DNA from: Fabrea salina
Lineage: Eukaryota; Ciliophora; Heterotrichea; Heterotrichida; Fabreidae
DNA length: 64,000 bases
Direction of reading: 5' to 3'
NCBI GenBank assembly: GCA_022984795.1
Contig: JALIHJ010000042.1
Coordinates: forward strand, 1 to 64,000
The position numbers and the translations under genes are program-made. Below are positions 19,479 through 27,358 of this stretch, piece after piece. The notes below the pieces were generated by a model that was not told the origin of the DNA, searched no databases, and saw only the letters and a list, made by a program, of their open reading frames with translations. Position 1 is the first letter of the stretch. Every line of letters begins with the position of its first letter.

Positions 19479-21707
19479 TTAGCTAAAAGCTTGGTACTTG
19501 GAAATGGCACTTAAGTCGTCTACTTTCCTAGCAATGAGTTCAGATATTTCTGAAAAGTAGTTGTACAGGTCCTCGAGTCTGTGGGAAGTTTTGGCCCCGA
19601 TGTTCCACAAGTTGAGTTCCAGTTCAGTTTGCTTTTTCTCAATGAAGAGTTTTCCGTTTGGAAGGAACACCCTGGAAAGTGCGTGTCCAGTGAAGTCCTG
19701 GAACTCACACTCCAAACCCCGGAACCCAAGACTCCACTTGAACCCTATGTTTTGGATCTTTTTGTCAGCCCTTTTGAGTGAAGACCTGAGTTTCTTCTGG
19801 AACTTGACTAGTTTGGACGCAAGTTTCTTGGTAAGTATGAACCTCTTCAGTGCAGCAGAGTGCTTTACTTTCCTTTCTTTGAGTACAAAAGACTCTTTGG
19901 GAGTTAAGTTGGATCGTTTCCTTTCGAGTTTTTTAACGTAGTTAGCGTCTGTGTTTTCTCTGTGAGCTTTGTCTAGCTGAAAAGCCTCCAAAAGCACTAA
20001 AGCGTGGGAAAGAAAAACTTGTTTGTAAACGAAACTTATGGGCGAAAGCTGTACATCTAGTTCGTACATGTTGAAGTTAGGGAACCCTTCTTGGAGTGCT
20101 TTGTATTCACAAGGCCGGTGGTGGTAAGTCACCAAACAAGCTGTTTCGCTAGGCTGTATAATGCCTTCTTTAGTGTGCCTTACGTGTTTAGTTTTGGTTT
20201 TGCCCAAAGTAGCCATTTCGTAAAACCCGTTTTCATCCTGCATTCCACAAGTCATTTTGCCTATTTCCGAAGTGCCCCACAACTCGTCTTGGTTAATATT
20301 TATATCGTTCCACAAGTACTCAGCTCCCCACACACACTGGATGTTAGTTTCTTCGTCAAAAAGCCTTAAGGACGCTCTGAGTACTTTAAAACTTAAGTGA
20401 GAGTTAACAAGGAACTCGGGGTAGAACTCTTCTCCACAGTAAGGCTTTTTGGAAACTGAGTTAACTAAGCTGGGGCTTTTGTGAGGAGAAGTGAAGTGTC
20501 TGAGTTTGGGGGAGTTGTTGATTTCTGTACATTGTCTGGACTTGGAAAACTTAAGTTTTTCAGTTCTCCTTTTGTGTTTCCTTTTAGCTTCTCTGTTTTG
20601 AGTGATGATTTGGTTTTTTTTCTTGATGCACTTGAAGGCGTACTGGAACCACTGCTTGACAACCTGGGTTTTGTTTGAACAGTGCGAAATCCTAGCTGGA
20701 GGTCTGAACTCCTTTGTGATGTTCCACACCTTCACGTTGTTGTAGTACTCTAAAAACTGAGTTAAGCACTCCTTCATGGAGGAAGAAAAACTTACATCCA
20801 GAGACTTAAAGCTCAAAGAGCCTCTGTAAAAGTGGTCTTCTATAGTGAAGCAAACGTAAATAGTAGTGGGGGCAATGAAGTAGTTGCTTTGTTGCTCCTT
20901 TGCTTCTTCAAGCAGTATTTGACGAACTTCTGAAGCAGCTAGAGCCTCAAAGATGCCAATGGGGGAGTTTTCTGTGGACTCAGTGAGAGAAGTAGGAATG
21001 AGCATTCCTGTCATGCTTGAAATGTAAGCTGAGAATCCCTCTACTTTGATGTTTTTGGAGGATGAGTTCTTTGGAGTAGGCCTTTGTTTGGGTTCTTTGT
21101 TTTCGTTGAAGTGCCACTCAGTGGCAAAGGAGTGCATTTCTAAGTGGTCGAAAAGGACTCCGAACGAGTAAGGGTTGAAGTAGTTGTAGATGTCGTCTTC
21201 GTACCTGACATGGACTTTGTTTACAACCACAGTAAGGTTCTTAGCAATAGTTCTGAAGTACTTTTTAAAGAACCCTTCTTCAAGGTCATCAGACTCAGAG
21301 AAGTCTTGGGTCTTCAGAAAGGAGTAACTAGAAGGCATTTCCACAGACTCCTCTGAACTGACTGACATCTCCCAGTCAGAACTAGAGTCAGAGTCACTTT
21401 GGGCATCTTTGCTAATTAAAGGTCCTAGCACCAAATACAGTTCGTCAACAGTCAGTTCTAAAGGACTAGACAAAAAGTTCATGTAGTGGAACTTGAAACT
21501 CAGCTTCCCTATTAAGCCTGCTTTCAACCGAAAGGGCAAGTTTTTGGTTTCCATGAGCGAATTAACTTTGTCAGGCCGGAAGTTAACATTTACAAGGTCG
21601 ATGTGTCCTGAAAGTAGAGCTACTTCCATTTGGTTTTTTTCGAACCCGTAGAGATACTCGTCCAAGTAGTACTTCAAAGCAGAGTATATTTTTCCTTTCA
21701 AAACCAT
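19479..21707 (-). CDS. Short VPS13-like (chorein-N) protein
   Basis: A 742-residue protein beginning with a clear chorein N-terminal domain (residues 1-110: KYYLDEYLYGFEKNQMEVALLSG, LPFRLKAGLIGKLSF, and the ELTVDELYLVLGP strand). Chorein_N starts the bridge-like lipid-transfer proteins (VPS13, ATG2, SHIP164/UHRF1BP1), which move lipids between membranes through a long hydrophobic groove. Later parts include RVHVRYEDDIYNYFNP-like strands of the extended VPS13 N-terminal region, two acidic linkers and a basic coil near 600-660. VPS13 proteins usually exceed 3,000 residues and carry WD40-like VAB and DH/PH ends; none is seen here. It is therefore a short family member or a stand-alone N-terminal bridge segment. 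The next gene upstream on this strand ends 15 nt before its ATG. Confidence 0.78.
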   Translation of the reverse strand: MVLKGKIYSALKYYLDEYLYGFEKNQMEVALLSGHIDLVNVNFRPDKVNSLMETKNLPFRLKAGLIGKLSFKFHYMNFLSSPLELTVDELYLVLGPLISKDAQSDSDSSSDWEMSVSSEESVEMPSSYSFLKTQDFSESDDLEEGFFKKYFRTIAKNLTVVVNKVHVRYEDDIYNYFNPYSFGVLFDHLEMHSFATEWHFNENKEPKQRPTPKNSSSKNIKVEGFSAYISSMTGMLIPTSLTESTENSPIGIFEALAASEVRQILLEEAKEQQSNYFIAPTTIYVCFTIEDHFYRGSLSFKSLDVSFSSSMKECLTQFLEYYNNVKVWNITKEFRPPARISHCSNKTQVVKQWFQYAFKCIKKKNQIITQNREAKRKHKRRTEKLKFSKSRQCTEINNSPKLRHFTSPHKSPSLVNSVSKKPYCGEEFYPEFLVNSHLSFKVLRASLRLFDEETNIQCVWGAEYLWNDININQDELWGTSEIGKMTCGMQDENGFYEMATLGKTKTKHVRHTKEGIIQPSETACLVTYHHRPCEYKALQEGFPNFNMYELDVQLSPISFVYKQVFLSHALVLLEAFQLDKAHRENTDANYVKKLERKRSNLTPKESFVLKERKVKHSAALKRFILTKKLASKLVKFQKKLRSSLKRADKKIQNIGFKWSLGFRGLECEFQDFTGHALSRVFLPNGKLFIEKKQTELELNLWNIGAKTSHRLEDLYNYFSEISELIARKVDDLSAISKYQAFS

Positions 21708-21722
21708 TTAAATTATATTGGT

Positions 21723-23732
21723 TTAAAGATCCTCCTTTTTAGCTTTCTTTTTGCGTTTTTTCCTTTGTTTTTTCGAGGGGGATTCTTCTGGTTCTTCTAG
21801 GTCTGTTAGGCTTTCTTGGGAGGTCTCTTGGAGGACCCTGTGGACTTCTTCGCAGTTTCTGTTGTGGAACTCCACTTCGCCTGCGTCAAACACAGGGGTC
21901 TTTCCGCGGAGTGTTTGTTCCAAAAAGGAGTAAATGTCTTCTTCGTTGTAAGTGCCTATGAGTCTTCCACCTATTTTCTTCTGTGGAGTGTACACAGCAA
22001 TGTTGGGTAAGGCAGTTTCTGATATGCCAAACTTTTCTCTCAGTTCGAACTCGCAGACTCCGTCAACCCACCCAAAGTGGAAGGGAAGGTTCTTTTTGTG
22101 CATAACTGCTTTTACCTTTTTTAAGGTAGTGTAGTGCTCGGGGTTCTTTTTGCTGGGTTCGCCTTCAAAAAAGCCCAACACACAAATTCCTCCCTGTCTG
22201 ACGCACTCGTTGTTGAAGTTCTTGGCTTGGAATTCTTGGATCTCTTCCAAGTCTTCTTCTGTGACTTTGGGAGACACGTTCATGAACTTAGGCAGGGCCA
22301 TTTGGTCGAGTAGGTAGTACATAAACTTGTAGTTGCCTAGTTCTCCTGGGTACTCTATGATGGAAAGGTCTCCTTGGTCTGAAGTAGGTTGGAAGCAAAT
22401 CATGGTGGGGAAAAGGTTAACTCTAAAGGTTGCTTGTGCCCCTTCTTTTGTAGTTGAGTAGTGCGCGAACTTCACAAAGTCCCTGAAAGCTGGGTCTGAA
22501 GCCAGGGCCTTGAAAGAAAAGTGTATTTCTGAGTCCGTAATTAACATGCAAGCTATCCTGCCCTCTTCTTTAACTGATCGAATGAAGTTTTGCAGAGTAG
22601 AGTCTTTGAGACTCAGTATGTCAGCTTTGAAGTCCCTAGAGAGTTCCTGCTCGAGTTCTTGTTTGGAGTCGAAGTTTAACTCGTAACTTTTCTTCTTTCT
22701 GTTGATGGGAAACACCCTCAAAGAAGGCAACTTCTTCACTCCAAGTTGCTTTGCAAAGTCAACTTCAGAGTCTTGCTGGCACTCCATGGTTGCCAGGAGC
22801 AGCATTCCGTTGTAGTTCTGCACAATGTCTTCCCACTCCAGAAGTGGTTTGTCTTTGTAAAAGTGGATCACTGCTAACTTCGGTTCTTTTTCAAGCACAG
22901 AGTTTAAGGTTCCAGAAGTAACTTTGTGCACTTTGAATTCAAGGTTTTGCGCATTGGAAGCTTGGGGTTGTTCCTTTTTAGGCTTCCTTTTGGGTTTGAG
23001 GGGTCTTTTTTCTGTTTCAGCAAAAGGATCTAGGAACTCCACTAGTTCTTCAAACTTGATGTTTCCTGTGTAAGTTAGTTCTTGGTCTTTAGTCACTACA
23101 ACGATTGTGGGGAATTGTTCCACACCGTACTTGGTAACTAACTGGGTTTGGTTCGAAAAAACAACGCCTAGCAAGAGTCTGCCTCTGAAGTAGGAACTAA
23201 GTCCCCTGTACATCAAAGGCACGCTTTCTTTAGAAGTAAACAAAAAGACTTTATTTTGTTGGTCCTGCAAAATGTCTTGTTCGTTTTCTGAAGTAACTTC
23301 TTCGCCTAAGTAAGGTATGTTTTTAGCTAGGAACTTGTCCAGGTCCTTAATGTCTCCTTCAAAGCCTCTTTCGTGAACTAGGGGTTTGTTTGTGTAGGGG
23401 TTCAAACCTGCCGGAACTTGCAGAGTGAAGCTGGGCAATGTTTGTTTGACCTCCTCAGAACAAACACTGCAGTCATAAGCAAAGAATCGCATCAAGTTGT
23501 GGTACTTAGAAGCCAACTCAGGTATCACTTGGGCGAGAGCTTGAGAGGGTGTTGCTTGGGGGTCATACACCAGCAACGCAGTTGCGAAATCTGGGTTTTC
23601 AGCATGCTGCTTCCATTCAGCTATGTCTATACTTTGCACATAAGGGTTGTCTTCGAACAGGGCAGAAACTCCTGCTAATAAGCACAACAAGCCAAACATA
23701 TACGTGTAAAAATGTTGTAAATGGTTCTTCAT
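21723..23732 (-). CDS. ER-lumen thioredoxin-fold (PDI-like) protein
   Basis: A 669-residue protein with an N-terminal signal peptide (hydrophobic core MFGLLCLLAGVSALF). Several thioredoxin-fold segments can be seen: around residues 60-130 (FFAYDCSVCSEE), 200-255 (GVEQFPTIVVVTKDQELTYTG), 300-370 (QLGVKKLPSLRVFPINRK) and near the C-terminus (REKFGISETALPNIAVYTP). The cis-Pro positions are present (FPT, LPS, LPN) but no CxxC active site of the CGHC type is seen, so a redox role is unlikely and a chaperone or adaptor role in the secretory pathway is more likely. The end is strongly basic and finishes KEDL, only loosely like KDEL. It is divergent from the next gene with 24 nt between start codons. 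Confidence 0.75.
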   Translation of the reverse strand: MKNHLQHFYTYMFGLLCLLAGVSALFEDNPYVQSIDIAEWKQHAENPDFATALLVYDPQATPSQALAQVIPELASKYHNLMRFFAYDCSVCSEEVKQTLPSFTLQVPAGLNPYTNKPLVHERGFEGDIKDLDKFLAKNIPYLGEEVTSENEQDILQDQQNKVFLFTSKESVPLMYRGLSSYFRGRLLLGVVFSNQTQLVTKYGVEQFPTIVVVTKDQELTYTGNIKFEELVEFLDPFAETEKRPLKPKRKPKKEQPQASNAQNLEFKVHKVTSGTLNSVLEKEPKLAVIHFYKDKPLLEWEDIVQNYNGMLLLATMECQQDSEVDFAKQLGVKKLPSLRVFPINRKKKSYELNFDSKQELEQELSRDFKADILSLKDSTLQNFIRSVKEEGRIACMLITDSEIHFSFKALASDPAFRDFVKFAHYSTTKEGAQATFRVNLFPTMICFQPTSDQGDLSIIEYPGELGNYKFMYYLLDQMALPKFMNVSPKVTEEDLEEIQEFQAKNFNNECVRQGGICVLGFFEGEPSKKNPEHYTTLKKVKAVMHKKNLPFHFGWVDGVCEFELREKFGISETALPNIAVYTPQKKIGGRLIGTYNEEDIYSFLEQTLRGKTPVFDAGEVEFHNRNCEEVHRVLQETSQESLTDLEEPEESPSKKQRKKRKKKAKKEDL

Positions 23733-23756
23733 AGATTACTCTAGTCGTAATAATAA

Positions 23757-24182
23757 ATGGCACAAAAGATTGGACCTTCCACTATAACGGGAACAGCTAC
23801 CGGAGAGAGACAACAGGGCTCAAGTTCTAGTTCTAGCAATGAAGTCCCCGAAGGCGTGAGTGTTGCTCCTCCCCCCGTGCGCCACTCTACCTACGGGAGT
23901 TCTGTCATTAAGAAAAAAGGCCCTGTGTTTACTTCAGAATGCTTCAAGTTCTACGCTTTTGTAACTTTTTTGTTCATAGTGTTTTACGGAATACTTGTAG
24001 GAATTTTTACGGGACTGCTGGAAGCTGCCCAGGAAGACTCTGACGTTACACTTATCGTTTTTGGAGCTTTGTTCCTCGTGACAGTCGTTTTCATCGCTGG
24101 GCTGGTTATTTACGGACACCTAGAAATCAAAGGTAGACGCGCGCATGAATCCCCCCAAAGCGGCACATCTAATCGGACTTAA
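23757..24182 (+). CDS. Small two-span membrane protein
   Basis: A 141-residue protein. Residues 1-60 are a Ser/Gly/Pro-rich hydrophilic tail, followed by two hydrophobic spans near 67-88 (FYAFVTFLFIVFYGILVGIF) and 98-120 (LIVFGALFLVTVVFIAGLVI) and a short basic C-terminal tail. Both ends probably lie on the same side of the membrane. I recognise no family. It starts 24 nt from the divergent thioredoxin-fold gene and ends 21 nt before the receptor gene on the same strand. Confidence 0.75.
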   Translation: MAQKIGPSTITGTATGERQQGSSSSSSNEVPEGVSVAPPPVRHSTYGSSVIKKKGPVFTSECFKFYAFVTFLFIVFYGILVGIFTGLLEAAQEDSDVTLIVFGALFLVTVVFIAGLVIYGHLEIKGRRAHESPQSGTSNRT

Positions 24183-24203
24183 GCTAAGGATTGTTAATTA
24201 AAT

Positions 24204-25904
24204 ATGTTCTTACTTGTGTTAGCAAAGCTAGTTGTCTCTCAACTAGTTGTGGAGAGTCCAGAAGAACTCAAACAAGAATTTAGCAATGGAGTCATCAAGG
24301 CAACTTTGGGGTTGTTTGGAAGCATGCCTTTAAACGAAACTTTATCCGGAAAAGCTGAGTTCATGAACAGCACTGGGTGCAAAACTTACGGAACTTCCTT
24401 AAAAAATAAGTACTCTATTGTGGAAAGGGGAAGCTGCTACTTCGTAGAAAAAGCACTCTTTGCACAAGAAGCAGGTGCCCTTGGAGTTGTGGTTATTAAC
24501 AGTGACGACAGGAATATTTACATGGGTGTTCCCGAAGACTGGCAAGAGACTCCAGAGGTCTTTGCTTTGATCATATCAGCAACTGACGGAGAAACTCTAA
24601 GGAACTACTACTACGACAGTCCTTGGACTTTTGGTAACGAAGTGGAACTGAGTTACAGGTTCGACAACTACACTCGAAATGAAGTTCCAGTAGTGCAACT
24701 GGTTTTAACTGGAATAAACGAACAGGACTCTGAATTAATAAAGTCACTGTATAAGGTTCTGGGCAGTTTAAGCCAGGAAACTATGGACCTTAGAGTTTAC
24801 TTTAATTACATAAAGTGCTCGGGGTGCGAAAACTTCGACAAAGAGTTTGACGAGTGCTTGAGTGGAGGAAGGTATTGCCTGCTTGACCCCAACGGAAAAG
24901 CCAGTGGAAGTCAAATAGTTCTTGAGACTGTCAGAAAGACTTGCTTGCTTTCTCTGGTAAAAGAAAACCAACTACCCTATAGCAAGTTTTTCTTGTACTT
25001 AAAAGGCTACACTAGAATGTGTAAAGACTACTCTGAGAGCTGCAGTAACTATATTATTGAGCAAATTGGTTTGGACCATGAAGAAGTTGGGAACTGTATA
25101 ACTGGAAACATCGAAGGGAACAATATTTACCTAGACGACCACCAACTCCTCAAAGAAAATGACCTTAACAAGCCCATAACGGCTTCTTACCCCATTCTTA
25201 TTGCCAACGAGAGTCCTTACTACCTAGACTCTACAAACATTGACACGTTTTTGTGTTTGAGCTTTACTGAACAACCGCTTTTTTGTGAAGGCTATTGTTC
25301 AAAGGAGTGCCCTTTGGAACTAATTAGTGATTCCTTGTGCCAAGCAGACTGCGGAAACAACAGTTGTCTGGAAGACTTTGAGGACTGTTACCAGTGCAGT
25401 CCTCGGTGCTTGTTTTCTATGCTGGGGGATGGAGTTTGCCAAGAAGATTGTAACAATGAAGACTGCAACTATGACTTCCAAGACTGCCAAGAAGAAGACC
25501 AAAGCGAACAAAACAAAGATTCAAAACAAAGTGAAAAAAACAACACTTTGGGTTATGTGTTCACTGGAGGAGTAGTTTTGCTCACGTAAGTGGTACTTAG
25601 GATATTTATGTTTTTGATAGCTATTACAATAGTTAAAGCACTAAGGAAACTCCTTTCTAGAGTTCTAAACGATTCCCTTCCAGGAAACTCCAACCAAATT
25701 GACTTGCCTTTAATTGAGTACAACTGTGAGATAGCCAAATGCTCCAACGACACCTGCAGCATATGCTTCAAGGAGTTCATGGAAGGAGACCTTGTCAAAA
25801 AAACCACTTGCAGCCATATTTTTTGCAAAGAATGCATTGACAATTGGTTTCAGCATAGCCAAGAACCAAGATGTCCTAATTGCAACCAGAGCCCCTGCAA
25901 CTAA
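24204..25904 (+). CDS. PA-VSR-LNR-TM-RING receptor / E3 ligase
   Basis: Two exons with a 15-nt intron at 25586-25600 give 561 residues. In order: signal peptide (MFLLVLAKLVV), a protease-associated domain at about 25-165 (VERGSCYFVEKALFAQEAGA, VVVINSDD), a Cys-rich region at about 190-370 resembling the central part of plant vacuolar sorting receptors (GGRYCLLDPNG, VRKTCLLSL, SCSNYIIEQIGLDHEEVGNC), two LNR/Notch repeats at about 373-438 (DSLCQADCGNNSCLEDFEDC and a second copy), a transmembrane span near 455-482, and a cytoplasmic C3HC4 RING (CSICFKEF ... CSHIFCKECIDNW ... CPNC). PA-TM-RING proteins such as RNF13 and plant RMRs are endosomal E3 ligases or sorting receptors. The VSR and LNR parts are additional. 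Splicing within the span is what joins the luminal and RING halves. Confidence 0.85.
25586..25600 (+). other. 15-nt intron in receptor/RING gene
   Basis: GTAAGTGGTACTTAG. Phase 2; AC+G gives Thr inside the transmembrane span. Retention gives TAA after one codon and would yield a protein lacking the RING and part of the span. Confidence 0.93.
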
Positions 25905-25950
25905 TAACTAATAATTCTAATTACCGAGGTATTATACTTATGATGTTAAC

Positions 25951-26316
25951 CTAAAGAAGGTACTCAGAGTTGCCTGTAAGATAGTACTCGTTTTTAATGA
26001 ACGTTCTTGGATAGTTTTCTTCGGCAGACTGAAATCTGTGCTGTCTCTTGTGGAAGGAAAGCTGGGAAGTGTGCCTGAATCTAAGCCCGCACTCTTTGCA
26101 CTGGAACGGTTTAGCTCCTGAGTGGGTATTGTAGTGCTCATTTAAGTTCTGTCTGCTTGCGAACCACTTGCTGCACATGCTGCACTGGTGCTGCTTCTTT
26201 TTCAAGTGGGCTGTTTCCACATGACGTTTCAAATTGAACTTTGAGTTGTAAGACTTTTCGCAACCCGGAAAAGGACAGCAATAAACTATTACCACATACT
26301 CGTAATTGACTTTCAT
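25951..26316 (-). CDS. C2H2 zinc-finger protein
   Basis: 121 residues from the ATG at 26316, which is preceded by TATATAAAT. Three C2H2 fingers: CCPFPGCEKSYNSKFNLKRH, then CSMCSKWFASRQNLNEHYNTH and CKECGLRFRHTSQLSFHKRQH, the last two joined by a classic TGEKP-like linker (SGAKPFQ). This is a nucleic-acid-binding module, probably a transcription factor, though the protein has little outside its fingers. The frame stays open upstream to about 26361 but with no earlier ATG. It lies 46 nt from the convergent receptor stop and follows the helical-protein gene on this strand by 52 nt. Confidence 0.85.
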   Translation of the reverse strand: MKVNYEYVVIVYCCPFPGCEKSYNSKFNLKRHVETAHLKKKQHQCSMCSKWFASRQNLNEHYNTHSGAKPFQCKECGLRFRHTSQLSFHKRQHRFQSAEENYPRTFIKNEYYLTGNSEYLL

Positions 26317-26368
26317 ATTTATATAGGGTTTCCGTTTAAAGCAAGTATTAGGATACAACAACTAATGA

Positions 26369-27343
26369 TTAAAGGTTTTCACTAGTGAGCTGAACTATTT
26401 TGCTGCCCTTTTCTTGGTTGAGGTTTCCAGGAATAAAAGTCAAGTTGGAAGTATCGTCTTCTGAGTCGTCTTCAGTGTTAAGGGTTTGGGTCTGAGTGTT
26501 GCAGATCTCCTCAAGTAACCAAGTCACTTTCCTTAAAAGAATGGGGTCGGCGTCAGTGGACTGGGACTTGAAAGCAGCTTTTCTGGCAAACTCATAAGCA
26601 TCTGCTCTTAAAAACAAGTGCAGGTTCTCCACGGCTAAGTTGTAGTAAGCACAGATTTCATACACCTTGAAGTTTTCTAAGTCCTCAGCTGTAATGTTTT
26701 CAGGAGAGTGTTTGACCAAGTAGATGCACTCTCTGTGGAACTCAAGTGCTTCTCTGTGGGCGTTTAGTTTGCAAGAAGCAATTCCAGCAAGGTTCAGCAA
26801 GAGTATTGCTTCTTTGTAGGCTTTTTGGTGCAACTTGGGTAAGTAGCTAACTGCTAGGTCGAGGGCATCTTTAGTTTTCTTTTCTTTGAGCAAACGCAGT
26901 GTATTGCTGAATAGACCTTACAATAAAACCAGTTTGCCTTTGAACTTGGCTTTGTGAGGGAATTTAAAGGTGGTGAGCTTTCTGAGAGGGTTCAGCAAGG
27001 AAAAAGCTAAGGAGTACTTTTGTTTTCTAAGAGCTTTAAGAACCCAAGAACTGATGATTTGGGCAAGCAAATTAGCTTGTTGGGGAACGCAGTGCTTCAA
27101 GGAGGGTTCTTTTCTTTTGAGGCGGAGAGACTTGATCCAGATCAGGGCAGCTTCAGACTTTTTCTTGTTTTTTTCTGAGTCGAGTGAGTCTAGTTCGTAC
27201 TCTAATTTGAACTTACGGTGAATTGAGTAAGCTAGTTCCTGGTCTGAAAGGTTCTTCAAAGGAGACTTGACTGTGAGGATTTCAGCTAAGCTTTTGTCCA
27301 GTTCTTCGTTGGAAAAATTCAAATAGTTCAACAAAGGCTTCAT
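26369..27343 (-). CDS. Helical, TPR-like protein
   Basis: Two exons joined across a 15-nt intron (26907-26921) give 319 residues. The protein is helical throughout: LNYLNFSNEELDKSLAEIL at the start, basic SLRLKRKEPSLKH, and paired helices near 170-260 (ALDLAVSYLPKLHQKAYKEA, LLNLAGIASCKLNAHREALE, YYNLAVENLHLFLRADAYEF) with the spacing of tetratricopeptide repeats. The C-terminus is acidic and disordered (NTEDDSEDDTS). The family is not recognised; a scaffold or adaptor is the reasonable guess. It follows the TPR-SET gene on the same strand with 15 nt between that gene's stop and this ATG. Confidence 0.72.
26907..26921 (-). other. 15-nt intron in TPR-like gene
   Basis: GTAAGGTCTATTCAG on the minus strand. 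Phase 2; TT+C gives Phe and joins KGKLVL to NTLRLLKEKK. Retention gives TAA. Confidence 0.9.
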
Positions 27344-27358
27344 GTAAGTTTATTATAA

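Noticed and set aside
27344-27358. GTAAGTTTATTATAA between two genes, resembling an intron start
   Set aside because: It does not end in AG and lies between a start codon and the next gene's stop on the opposite strand, so it is spacer.
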